Positions 16,575-26,900 of a DNA stretch of 64,000 nucleotides are shown here, piece by piece. The position numbers and the translations under genes were made by a program. Source of the DNA: JAGQVA01 sp041391725 (GTDB lineage: Bacteria > Bacteroidota > Bacteroidia > J057); assembly GCA_041391725.1 (NCBI GenBank), contig JAWKNL010000027.1, positions 14,039 through 78,038 of the forward strand, read 5' to 3'. Numbering within the stretch: position 1 is the stretch's first letter; every line of letters starts with the position of its first letter. The notes beneath the pieces were generated by a model. It had not been told where the DNA came from and searched no databases. It was given only the letters and a program-made list of their open reading frames with translations.

Positions 16575-18857
16575 CTATCTTACAATCAGTTGCTTGAATG
16601 TTGTTCCCTGAGAAGTGGTAACCATCAGCATATACATGCCGGTTCCCATGTTGCCCAGGTTAATGGTTTCGCTGAAGTTTACAACTCTTTTGCGGCTGGA
16701 TTCGGAGATTACTCTTCCGTTCATATCAACTACAGCCAGTCTTACATCGTCCATTTTACCCAATTCTATATTCAGGTTGAAAATAGCATCAGACGGGTTG
16801 GGGAATACTTCAAACCGGGTAAGACCGGCAGCGATATCATCTTCGATGCTTGTCTGGTCAAGTACATCCACAGATTGGGTAAGAGAGCAACTGTTGTCAT
16901 CTGTAACGGTAACCGTATAAGTACCGGCCTGAAGACCTGTAACAGAAGCAGAATTAGAGTTGGAAGGATCATCCCACTGATAGGTGATTGATCCTCTCCC
17001 ACCGGTAACAACAGCAGAAACGGCACCCTGTGTGCTGGTAGCTGTATTGAAGTTTACGGCGGTCAGATCCACATTAAAGTCGCGGCAGGAAGCAATCACC
17101 GGCCGTATAAATCTCGCGGTCTGAATATTACTGGCAGTCCATGCCGGAGCAGCTACGTTTACGGTGAAGAAGTTGACTCCGGGGGTAAAATAATTAAGGG
17201 ATTGCTTCAGGTTGATAGTGGTATTGGCACCTTCATAAACACCCAGAGCCCAGGTATCACCGGCATTAACCGGAAGTTCAGAACCAAACTCCATATAATA
17301 TTTGTCCTGCGTATCACTAATAATAACGGTATCTGTGAAAAGCAGCGGACCACCGGAGGGTTGACCCTGATTGGTAAACACGAGTACGCCATAAGTAGTA
17401 TCACCGGCTACGGGAAGAGCCAGTTCAACCTCAATACCCTGGAGATAAACTTTTGCATTAAACTGGTGAACTACAACAGCATACCCTCTGTTTGTGGCGG
17501 ATACCGCATAGCCATTACCACCTGCGTGTACCCCATCGTCGCGACCGAGTACAGAGTCAGTTACAGCAAAAGAAAGTGCATCGCCGTTATTCGCAGGTAC
17601 TTCATCCACCTGCGCACCGGTAGTAACAATCGCTGTTGCAAGATAATTGCCCTGAGTGGTAGGTGTAAAGGGTCCGAGTGCAAAAGTTGATGAACCCAGG
17701 TTTGCGAGGTTAGAAATGGTCGCTGTGTCAGAATATACGGAGGAGCCATTTGCGGTTACATTGAGAATAACCTGAGAGGCGATAAGTGTCTGTGCGCCGA
17801 GGTTGGTGATCTGTCCATTCCATGACATCGGGCTGGTCATACGATCCGGAATTTTTCCCAGAGCAGGTGTCTGAAGCAGATAGTCCAGTGAGGCATCCAC
17901 CTGAATCGGAACGAAGTTGAGTTCGTATCCAAACAAGCGGTCGGGACCAGCCTGAAGAATTCCTCCCAGCGTGGTTTTATTGGGAACAATGCCTTTGGCG
18001 ATAAAAAGGCCACCGGCAAGTCCACTAAGACTGCCAAGGTTGGCGTCAACATCAAAACTCACACCTGTTGGTGTCCCTGCAGGGAGTTTCAACTGAGCGA
18101 TTTCAGCACCAGATGAGGTTCCTCCCTGATGGAATACCCAAAGGTAAGGCCCCCCCTGGCTAAATCTGTCCACTGCAGCTCCGTACATACCGCCCAGGCC
18201 GTGGATGGAAGCGGGAATACTGCTCAGGACTGAACCCGTACGGCTGATCAGGGTGATGTCGGTGTTGAAGTTTCCAACCCAGAATCCGCCATTATTGTTA
18301 TTGGCGGTAGAGTCATAAGTGATAAAACGAATATTACCAGCCAGAGGGGCTGTAAATGTACCGGAGATAGTCTTGGTAGCCGGGTTAATCTCATAAACGG
18401 TAGTGGTATTGTTACCAATGTAGATATGAGTTCCGTCGGTTGTCATGGCCCTTGTCCCGGAAAGCGTAGCTGCACCATTAGGAATGGTGAAAGTTTCCAG
18501 CACGGAGCCCATTGCGTTCATGCGGTAAAACGTATCTACTGACCAGCGTGCTACCCAGAACTCTGTTCCGAGAAATACGGCACCGGCAAGGCCGGCAGTG
18601 CCCGTGCTGTCTGTTGCACTGTAATTAAACTGAAGATCCCACATAGCCTCAATCGGAGGATTGATATTACCGGGTTGTTCGATGGTCACACCCTGAGAAG
18701 CGCGTTCTTCAGTAATGATGGAAGTAGAGCCGGAAGCAGTTGAATTAATACCCGGAGCTTTTTCAGCGGTCTGGGCAAATCCATTTCCGGAAATCAGGAA
18801 AACCGCAATCACTGCTGCGAGGATTTTTCCTGTAATTCGGGTAAAATGTAACGTCAT
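16575..18857 (-). CDS. Secreted multidomain protein with SprB repeat and T9SS sorting domain
   Basis: A 760-residue secreted protein. After a signal peptide the first ~300 residues contain repeated blade-like segments (LAGAVFLGTEFWVARWSVDT, TDGTHIYIGNNTTTVYEINP, GGLFIAKGIV) resembling a beta-propeller that often binds glycans or peptides. A CARDB-like beta-sandwich follows (TNLGAQTLIASQVILNVTAN). Around 620-665 is an SprB-type repeat (SVTGLQAGTYTVTVTDDNSC) and the last ~80 residues are a T9SS type A domain (RFEVFPNPSDAIFNL ... FKQLIVR). It probably acts at the cell surface in adhesion or substrate binding. It lies 85 bp downstream of the glycosidase-like gene on the same strand. Confidence 0.82.
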   Translation of the reverse strand: MTLHFTRITGKILAAVIAVFLISGNGFAQTAEKAPGINSTASGSTSIITEERASQGVTIEQPGNINPPIEAMWDLQFNYSATDSTGTAGLAGAVFLGTEFWVARWSVDTFYRMNAMGSVLETFTIPNGAATLSGTRAMTTDGTHIYIGNNTTTVYEINPATKTISGTFTAPLAGNIRFITYDSTANNNNGGFWVGNFNTDITLISRTGSVLSSIPASIHGLGGMYGAAVDRFSQGGPYLWVFHQGGTSSGAEIAQLKLPAGTPTGVSFDVDANLGSLSGLAGGLFIAKGIVPNKTTLGGILQAGPDRLFGYELNFVPIQVDASLDYLLQTPALGKIPDRMTSPMSWNGQITNLGAQTLIASQVILNVTANGSSVYSDTATISNLANLGSSTFALGPFTPTTQGNYLATAIVTTGAQVDEVPANNGDALSFAVTDSVLGRDDGVHAGGNGYAVSATNRGYAVVVHQFNAKVYLQGIEVELALPVAGDTTYGVLVFTNQGQPSGGPLLFTDTVIISDTQDKYYMEFGSELPVNAGDTWALGVYEGANTTINLKQSLNYFTPGVNFFTVNVAAPAWTASNIQTARFIRPVIASCRDFNVDLTAVNFNTATSTQGAVSAVVTGGRGSITYQWDDPSNSNSASVTGLQAGTYTVTVTDDNSCSLTQSVDVLDQTSIEDDIAAGLTRFEVFPNPSDAIFNLNIELGKMDDVRLAVVDMNGRVISESSRKRVVNFSETINLGNMGTGMYMLMVTTSQGTTFKQLIVR

Positions 18858-18942
18858 TTTGGATTTTGTTGGGTTAAGGTAAGTGAAAATACCGGGTAAA
18901 TATATAAGAATCTTTTAAAAATCCATGCGCAAAAACTGCAAA

Positions 18943-20883
18943 TTACTGTCGCTGGCAAACAATAAGTTTACTCCCGCCATACCCATTTTCCCCGACGAGT
19001 TGCAGAATATACACGCCCGGCACCACTGCCGGAACCTCCAGTGTAAATATATTCCAACCCGGAAACTTCAATAATTTTTCCGACTCCCAGATTCTTTTTC
19101 CTGAAATCTGCTGCAATATCAAGTGAAAGCTACCTGCGGTTTGGGTATCAAACCCGATATTTAGTGTATGGTCAAAAGGTTGAGGAAAAACATTCCAACT
19201 TATCCTTTCGCTTACATTTTCGATGGCAGTAAAACTTCCGGTTTCTTCCAGTATCAGCGGGGAAAAACCCAGTTGGCGGGAAAACAGATTCCCTGCAGCC
19301 ACAACTTCCTCCTCAGCACTTTCAACTCCGGGCTCCGTGATGACCGATAACACGCTGAGGCTGTCTGTCATCACCGGGATCATCACCGTCTCGCCATTGG
19401 GGATTTCAGGAGTTTCAGTATGCCCTCCTGCCTCACTCCAGGCTACAAGACAGGCTGTCCCTCTGACTCGATCAAACCGGTAAACTCTGGTATAAGGATT
19501 GTCGCTCACCGGGAGCCGGGCGACAGATGTAAAGTCGTGCAGTTTTTCGATCAGTATCTTCATCGTCCAGGCCGACGGCTTCATGATGTAATTGGTATTT
19601 TTGTGTCCGGTCATACCCGTCCACCGCCAGGGACCGGTAAAGAGATTATAGGCAGGATTCTGCGGATTAGGGTCATTGGTCATAGAATAGCACACTCTTT
19701 CTGCGCCTTCTCCGAAAGTCGTGGCAAAACATTTTACCGCCTCACGCGCCGTTTTGGCATTGTACCAGTTGATTACAGCGGAATCTCCATTGTTGGTTCC
19801 GGAAATCAGTGCCTGATAATCAGAGATCAACTGATTGGGAAAATCTCCTTCAATTGAGTCCCCTCCGATAAATTGCGTAAATCCGTCGTTGGGTTGGGTA
19901 GCTGTAAACATGGCCGACCACATATCATCGACAAAAATGGGTTTTCCGGGGGCAAATGTTTTGACAAAACGCAGCGACTGATCCGTGGCTTTCCATCCCA
20001 TGTGGGGATGCCAGCCAATGTAATCGCACTTTACACCACCACTGTCATTTCCCAGCCGGGAAATCAGATAGGAAAGGCTGTCCCAGCTTTGTGTGTACAG
20101 GCTTCCGCCCAGGTTGTCTCCATTGAGCCGGGCCTGAACTGTCGGTCCGTTTATATCGGGATAATCGGGAAAATCTGAATACAGATCAAACCATAAGCCA
20201 CCACTACCTACCAGTTTGGAATTTCCCGAAGGATCGGCGTCTCTCATCGCCTGCCAGGTCACTTCATGCAGTCTGATAAGGTTTGCCATATTGTCTTCCC
20301 AAAAGCCCTGTCCGGCTTGTTCGCTGGGATCGCCATTGCCTGTACCGTTGACATAGACTTCCTGCTCCATCACATAAAACCGGATAGGAATTATCAGGCC
20401 GGGCATATCTTCCACGCCATCTCCGTCATAACGCTCCACGACTGCTTTTACATAATTGTACCAGTGCTGCCAGTGGTTGGAATCAGGGGCGCATTCTTCC
20501 GGAATCAGGGAAACAACATCAATACAGGTGCGGTTGTCCGGATACGACCAGGGAGCATTGGCGACAAAATAGAAAACAAACTCAAAACCGTATTTCTGAA
20601 AGCGTTTGACCCAGGCATCCGTTTTGGAAAAATCAATGGCCGACGTATCGGAATCCTGCATAAGATCCCAACTGATCCCGTTGACGTTGATCCCACCCCT
20701 GATCTGCTGAGCTTCACTTACCCTGGCCATACGGCTGAGAAGGGTGTCATGGTGGTGTTCGAATATTCCTATCAGGAAATTGGGCTCAGTTTCATCGTAT
20801 TCAAAACCAAACCGCCAGTCGGGGATTTGGGAATACAACGCCGCTGCCTGAAAAAACAGAAGCCAGGAGAATAGCTTTTTCAT
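18943..20883 (-). CDS. Secreted TIM-barrel glycosidase-like protein with T9SS domain
   Basis: A 646-residue secreted protein. The signal peptide (MKKLFSWLLFFQAAALYSQ) sets the start at 20883; the open frame extends 54 bp further upstream. The central ~450 residues read like a (beta/alpha)8 glycoside hydrolase: RGGINVNGISWDLM, WVKRFQKYGFEFVFYFVAN, IRFYVMEQEVYVNGTG where a Glu could be the acid/base, CDYIGWHPHMGWKATDQSL, and KPIFVDDMWSAMF where the nucleophile would be expected. No known GH family was recognised with certainty. The last ~85 residues are a T9SS domain (WNVFPQPFDHTLNI). It is the last gene of the sigma/SusCD locus, so the substrate is probably the glycan imported by SusCD. Confidence 0.68.
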   Translation of the reverse strand: MKKLFSWLLFFQAAALYSQIPDWRFGFEYDETEPNFLIGIFEHHHDTLLSRMARVSEAQQIRGGINVNGISWDLMQDSDTSAIDFSKTDAWVKRFQKYGFEFVFYFVANAPWSYPDNRTCIDVVSLIPEECAPDSNHWQHWYNYVKAVVERYDGDGVEDMPGLIIPIRFYVMEQEVYVNGTGNGDPSEQAGQGFWEDNMANLIRLHEVTWQAMRDADPSGNSKLVGSGGLWFDLYSDFPDYPDINGPTVQARLNGDNLGGSLYTQSWDSLSYLISRLGNDSGGVKCDYIGWHPHMGWKATDQSLRFVKTFAPGKPIFVDDMWSAMFTATQPNDGFTQFIGGDSIEGDFPNQLISDYQALISGTNNGDSAVINWYNAKTAREAVKCFATTFGEGAERVCYSMTNDPNPQNPAYNLFTGPWRWTGMTGHKNTNYIMKPSAWTMKILIEKLHDFTSVARLPVSDNPYTRVYRFDRVRGTACLVAWSEAGGHTETPEIPNGETVMIPVMTDSLSVLSVITEPGVESAEEEVVAAGNLFSRQLGFSPLILEETGSFTAIENVSERISWNVFPQPFDHTLNIGFDTQTAGSFHLILQQISGKRIWESEKLLKFPGWNIFTLEVPAVVPGVYILQLVGENGYGGSKLIVCQRQ

Positions 20884-20961
20884 AGTCCGGATGATCAAAT
20901 TGTAATCGAAGTGTTTCCTTTTATACAAGACGATCACCAGGTCAGGAATGTAGAATTCCGC

Positions 20962-22302
20962 TTACTCTGGTAATATCCAGCCGTTGTGGTATTCGGGGTG
21001 AATCAGCTTATTTGCGTCTTCGTCATTTTTGAAACGGCCTTTCTCAGCATCCCAATACAGCTTTCTTCCTGTTTTTTATGAGATATTGCCCATCTGCGCA
21101 TTGATGGCAGCAACACTTCCCGAAGCGATGGGTGTATGGAGGATAGAAGCCTCATTTTTTTTGATGGCTTCCACAAAGTTTTGTGTATGCAGGTCAAGGT
21201 AATTCAAATCATCCGGTTTTTTATATGCTTCAATGGCTTCCATTTTTCCTTTTCCCCATCCGCTGTATCCCTGCGCTTCCCGCTCCTGAATGACTTCATA
21301 CCCCTGCCGGTCAACAACCAAAGTCCCATTATTACCGATAAATGCAATGCCTTCTCTCCGGTTGTAAGGGCCATTGTCTATGCCTGTTGCATGTTCCCAG
21401 AGCATGTTAAATTTTTCATACTGAAACACAGTCTGAAGCGTATCAGGTGTTTCGGAAGCATCGTCGGGATAGGCAAACTTTCCGCCCGAAGCCATGACTG
21501 AAAGCGGAGCAACCGCACCCATGGCGTAAAGGGCGATGTCAATTTCGTGTACGCCCCAGTCGGTCATAAGACCTCCTGCATAGTCCCAAAACCAGCGAAA
21601 ATTAAAGTGGAAGCGGTTGGGATTAAATGCACGTTTGGGCGCCGGCCCCAGCCAGAAGTCGTAGTCCACCCCTTTGGGTGCGGGGCCATCGGGCTGAACC
21701 GGCACGGGTTTCATCCAACCCTGATAGGCCCAGACTTTTACCAGGCGGATATTGCCAAGTACCCCTGATTGTACTATTTCGAATGCCTTGCGGTAGTGTG
21801 GCCCGCTCCTCTGCCACTGCCCTACCTGCACAATTTTACCCGTTTCATTTGCTGCACGCACCATCCGGTTACATTCTTCGATGGAGTTGGCAAGAGGTTT
21901 TTCCACATACACATGTTTTCCGGCTCGTACCGCATCCATCATAATTTTACAATGCCAGTGGTCGGGGGTACCGATCACGACTGCGTCTATTTCCGGATTA
22001 TTGATTAATTCTCTGTAATCGGAATAGGTCGAAGGTTTATTTTTGCGAAGTTTGCCGTAGTCTTTCACACGGGATTCGACGACGTTCTGATCCACATCAC
22101 AAATCCCGGTAAGGGTGACGTCTTCCATTTTCATGAGAGAACGCACATTGCTCCATCCCATGCCATTGCAGCCTATCACGCCAATCTGAAGCTGATCATT
22201 GGGCGAAATCAGTTCCCGGGCAGCCTGCATAACGTTCGGGGTCAATACCAGTCCGCCGACGCCGGCAGCAGCAGATTTGTAAATAAAAGTCCTGCGTTTC
22301 AT
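20962..22302 (-). CDS. Gfo/Idh/MocA family oxidoreductase, in-frame stop near C-terminus
   Basis: An NAD(P)-dependent sugar or inositol dehydrogenase-like protein. The start MKRRTFIYKSAAAGVGG at 22302 gives a twin-arginine-like export signal, common in Bacteroidota members. The Rossmann motif is QIGVIGCNGMGWSN, the family EKP motif is HVYVEKPLANS, and the C-terminal domain has DYDFWLGPAPKRAFN and WDYAGGLMTDWGVHEIDIAL. A TAA at 21076-21078 follows GNIS after 408 codons, but the same frame continues for 37 more codons (KTGRKLYWDAEKGRF ... GWILPE) to a TAA at 20962-20964. The family normally has Tyr-x-x-Gly-Arg/Lys-x-Leu there, so the TAA most likely replaces a Tyr codon. It lies between SusD and the glycosidase-like gene. 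Confidence 0.85.
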
Positions 22303-22349
22303 TGTAGTAATTCCTTTTTGGCAAGGTAATGATTCATTTTTAAAACCCA

Positions 22350-22384
22350 TAAAAAAAGCCCCGGCTCAGAAGCAAACCGGGGCG
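22350..22384 (-). terminator. Terminator after the SusD gene
   Basis: On the minus strand gccccggt ... accggggc-type pairing (plus-strand arms 22358-22365 and 22376-22383) is followed by seven T's. It lies 30 bp after the restored SusD stop and may lower transcription into the oxidoreductase gene. Confidence 0.75.
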
Positions 22385-22412
22385 GGAAAGGATCTATGTA
22401 GTTAGTGAGCCT

Positions 22413-23934
22413 TTATTTATCCCACCATACTCTGGTATCGAGGTCATCATGCCCATACGGCTGATAGCAGCCTGAACATTGGTGCGCTTGACAGAGATTT
22501 CGAGTTGGGATAAGTCATTCTTCGGATAAAATCTCCTTTAATATCTTTACCGGGAAAAGGATTCGGCGTAAGTGCCGGGTATCCAGATCTGCGGAAGTTG
22601 GCAAAAGCTTCGGGGCCGTTGAGGAAAGATGCGACCCAGTACTGCGCATTGATTTGCTCAAGGGCATTGGCAGCATCATAAGGGTTAGCCAGCATATAGG
22701 CATCAATGGCATTCTGCCGGAGCTACGGTCGTATTGGCGCCATAAGCACTTAGCTGTTCCATATGTGCTCTGACACCATTGTTGAAGTATTGTTCGGCAT
22801 CACCACCAATCCATCCGCGTTGGGCAGCTTCGGCAAGCAGAAGCTGGGTTTGGCATAGGTAACCAGAAACATAGGTGCAGTATTGCGGGTCATACGGGTG
22901 CGATCCACCTGACTGAAGTCATAAAAACTGGCCAGGCCCAGATTGGTTGCTACGGCTTTGATCGTGTTATTGTCGTGGCCCATCGGCATTCCTATCTGAA
23001 CTGAAGGATCTGTAGAAGCCCTTGCGGCATTTTGTTCCGGCCCGGAAGTAGCACCTACATAACGAACTGCGATAGCAGCCAGGCGGGGATCGTTGTTGTC
23101 TTTCAGATAGGAGACAAATGACTCAACCAGATAGAAGTTATTGGCTTCTGTACTGTTAAGTGTAGCGCCCTGTGCATTCTGGTAGTTGGCATCATGCCTA
23201 ACCACACAGTTGTCGGAGTTGTTTTCCATTACCCCGCTTTGAAAGGCCGCACTTACAACCTGAGCTGCTTTTGTCGGGTCAACTTTTGAGAGGCGCATAC
23301 CCGCCCGAACCAGAATGGAATTGCCCAGTTTTTTCCATTGAGCCACGTTTCCATTGTACATAACATCAGCGGTGGCAATGGTTTTTCCGGCATCCAGGGC
23401 AGCAGTTGCTTCCTGTAGCTCCTTTATGATGTCGGTATAAATTGCCTGTTGGGTATCGTATTCGGGGAAGTTGATCTGATCGGTATAACCTTTACCTCCC
23501 TGAGAATAAGGAATATCTCCATAAGCATCTGTCAGAACCATAAAGGCATACGCCTGCCAGATACGGGCCATATTGGTCAGGTTGCTCTGCGAAGGATCGT
23601 CCTGCGTCTGATCGATCACATCACGGGTATTGCGAATGACTGACCGGAAATACCGCTGCCACAATTCCTGAGACGCATTACGGTTATCCTGATTGTAATT
23701 GGCACCGGTAAGTACGCCTGAGTTGGGAGAAATGATCTGTTGTACAATCCCAATATCGTAAATCAGGGTACCGTTGGGAGGCGAAGTGTTGATGATCGCA
23801 CTATTGAGAATAAAGTTTGGATTAATAGCGGTGGGAGAAACTTTATTGACATTGAGTTCATCAAACCCCTGATCACAGGAGGAGACTGTTATCAATAAAA
23901 GGATCGGCAGTATATATGAAATTATTTTTTTCAT
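22413..23934 (-). pseudogene. SusD/RagB-like nutrient-binding lipoprotein, four frameshifts near 3' end
   Basis: An outer membrane lipoprotein (lipobox SSC, start MKKIISYILPILLLITVSSC) of the SusD-like group that begins FDELNVN and caps the SusC pore to capture oligosaccharides. The first 375 codons are intact (continuous frame 22750-23934). The rest can be read only by changing frame near 22852, 22715, 22500 and 22450: pieces read ETQLLLAEAAQRGWIGGDAE, then AIDAYMLANPYDAANALEQI, FANFRRSGYPALTPNPFPGK, ISVKRTNVQAAISRMG and finally DDLDTRVWWDK before a TAA at 22413. Together these give a normal ~505-residue protein. The lesions are single-base and clustered, so sequencing error is at least as likely as true loss of function. 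Confidence 0.85.
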
Positions 23935-23946
23935 TTTCAGTTCTGG

Positions 23947-26900
23947 TTAGAATTTAACATTCAGGTTGAAACCCAGCCCGCGGGTGGTAGGAAGACCGGT
24001 TGACTCCAGTCCGACCAGGTTGTCTGAGCTATAGCCATACGACTCGGGGTCGATATTATCCACCCATTTTTTCAGCATCAGCACATTATTGGCTACGAAG
24101 CTCAGGCGCACAGACTTAAGCGGAAAGTCGGAAGGCAGCAATTTTGCCAGGTCATACCCGGCAGTAATCTGGCGCAGTTTCCAGTATCCACCATTATAAA
24201 TAATAGGCTCAACCAGTGCCTGAGAGCGCACAACTTCCCAGTAAGGCTGAACATTTGCGACAACGGTATTGGTTTCGCCGTTTTCATTTACCCCGTCACC
24301 AATTACGCCACCTTCCCGTCCTTCCAGCGTCATCTTATGCAGCCCGTGACGTACTGCGTTAAAGTTGGTACCAGACATCATCATATTGCCCAGTTTGAAG
24401 TCGATGAGGAAGGAGAAGTTTACGCCGCCGATCTGGAAGGCGTTGTTGATACCGCCAACCCATTTTGGCAGAGCGCTGCCGAAGGAAATCAAATCAGGCG
24501 TGCGAAGGGCAATTCCATTGGCACCAAAAATCTGGCGTCCCTGTGCATCGCGGCGATAGCCAAATCCGTAAAGCTGGCCCATTTCCTCACCTACCACCTG
24601 GCGCAGTTCGCCGTTGAACACGTGCACACCGACGGTAACTCTTTCACCCGGGGCATCTGTGAGCAGGCTCAGCACCTTTGTAATGTTGTAGGAGCCGTTG
24701 AAAGTGAGATCCCAACGGAAATTGGCTGATTTTACGGGGACAATATTAATCAAACCTTCGATGCCCTGGTTACGGCTGCGACCGCTGTTGATCAGAGTGT
24801 TGGTGAAGCCTGATCCGTCGGATATTTCGGCAGAAACGATCTGGTCGGTTGTAATCTTGCGATACACGGCCATGTCAATTCCCAGGCGGTTGTCAAACAG
24901 TTTCAGTTCGAGTCCGATTTCTGTTTCTGCGGTACGCATGGGTCGCAGATTCGGGTTGGGAAGAACATTACCTTGCGAAGAGCCTACGGGCTGCAAGCCT
25001 CCGGTAGCATTTCCGAAAAGGTTGGCGTTGATACCGTAAAACAGCACATCTGAATAAGGCGCAACGTCAGTATCGCTACCCACTTCAGCATAAGCAGCCC
25101 TGATTTTACCGAATGTCAGCCAGTCGGGAGTAGATCCAAAAGATTCGGAGAAAACATAACTTCCCGACACAGAAGGATACAGAATGCTCCGGTTTTCAGG
25201 AGAAAGAGTAGAGAACCAGTCGTTGCGAAGGGTACCGCTCAGGTAAAGGAAATCTTTGAAAGAGAAGTCTGCTGAACCATAAATTGAGTTTACAGCTCTT
25301 TCTGACAGGCTGTATTGAGGGTCTTTGACACGACCATTGGTAACAGTATATAATCCCCGCACCACAAAGTCAGTTACCTGAACACTATTGAGATCGGAGC
25401 GACGGTACATACGGTTTCCTCCGGCAGAGACATCAATGCCAAAATCGCCAAAGGTTTTGGATGCAGATACCAGAATGTCGGAGTTTATTTCCCTGAACCT
25501 GCGCGAATCCTGGGTAAATACGCCATTGACAAACCCAGCGGGTGCGGGGCCACGGGATGCCTGACCTGTAGGATAGTTGTTGTACTCCTGATCTCTTGAC
25601 CAATAGTCCTGCCCTACCCTGCCCTGCACAGACAGCCAGGGAAGAATATTGTATTTCACCGAAATATTGCCAAACACCCGGTCGCGGATGATGTTTTGAA
25701 ACTGCTCCGCCATGGTGAAATAGGGATTGGTACGATTGCGGAAGCGGGAATAGACAAATTCGTTACCGTTGGCATCGTATTTTTTCTCATCCATCAGTTC
25801 CAGCGGCATGGAGTTGGCCAGGTTGGAAAGCGTGGTGGGAATGGAGTTATCCTGTTCGGCGATAACGGGCGGATTTTTGTTGTACTCGTTGGAGTAATTG
25901 ATATTACCGGCAAAGCTGAGTTTTTCACCCAGTTCCTGGCTGAATCCCAGGTTGATGGTCTTACGGTTATAGGTATTGTTGGGCACAATGCCTTTGCTGT
26001 CGAGATTGGACATGGAGAGGTTAAAACCGCCTTTATCATTTCCACCTGAAAGCGAAACGGTATTGGTGAGGTTTTGTCCGTTGCGGTAAAAATTCCTGAT
26101 CCGGTCGTACTGCGGTTCGTAAGGAACGGTTACCCCGTCAAACAGTACCTGTGTCATTCCGGGCTGAAACTTTTCTCCAAAGGACCATTGACCGGAAGTA
26201 GGGTTGGCAGAAGTGGGGCGGACGCCGTTTTCTCCCTGTCCGTACTCATACTGATAATCGGTAAAGTCGAGGGGCGTTTCATTGGTGTAGTTGAGGTTGT
26301 AGGAAACGCCGATTCCCTGGCCCGAACCCCTTGTTTTTGTCGTGATCATGATTACCCCGTCTTTGGCACGGCTACCGTAAAGCGCCGCTGCGGCAGCACC
26401 TTTGAGGATGGTCATGCTTTCAATATCGTCGGGGTTGATGCTGGAAAGACCATCACCGCCGTCGGAAGTATTACCGCCACCTCTCACACCAATAGAGTTG
26501 TCAGAAGCGCGGTTTCCGGGGTTTGTACCAAAATTGGTATTATCGATCGGAACACCGTTGATAACGATCAGCGGGTTGTTTTGGCCGGAAATGGAGGATT
26601 GTCCACGGATACGGATTTTGGAAGTACCTGCGGGGCCTGTACCCAGTCCGGAGATATTTACACCGGCAACTTTTCCCTGAAGTGCATTCATAAAGTTGGG
26701 GGTGCGGTTGACAGAGATTGCCTCTGCGTCCACATTGGTGGTGGCATAACCCAGCTTCTTCGCATCTTTTTTGATACCCAGGGCGGTAATGACGACTTCA
26801 TCCAGTGCAGCATCACTGGTGATGAGGGCGACAGACACGTCTGTGCGGCCATTGAGCGCAACCTCCATGGTTTCAAACCCGATATAAGAAACCAGCAGTG

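Noticed and set aside
21003..21197. 64-codon minus-strand frame overlapping the end of the oxidoreductase gene
   Set aside because: It is out of frame with the family-like C-terminal continuation and has no recognisable features.
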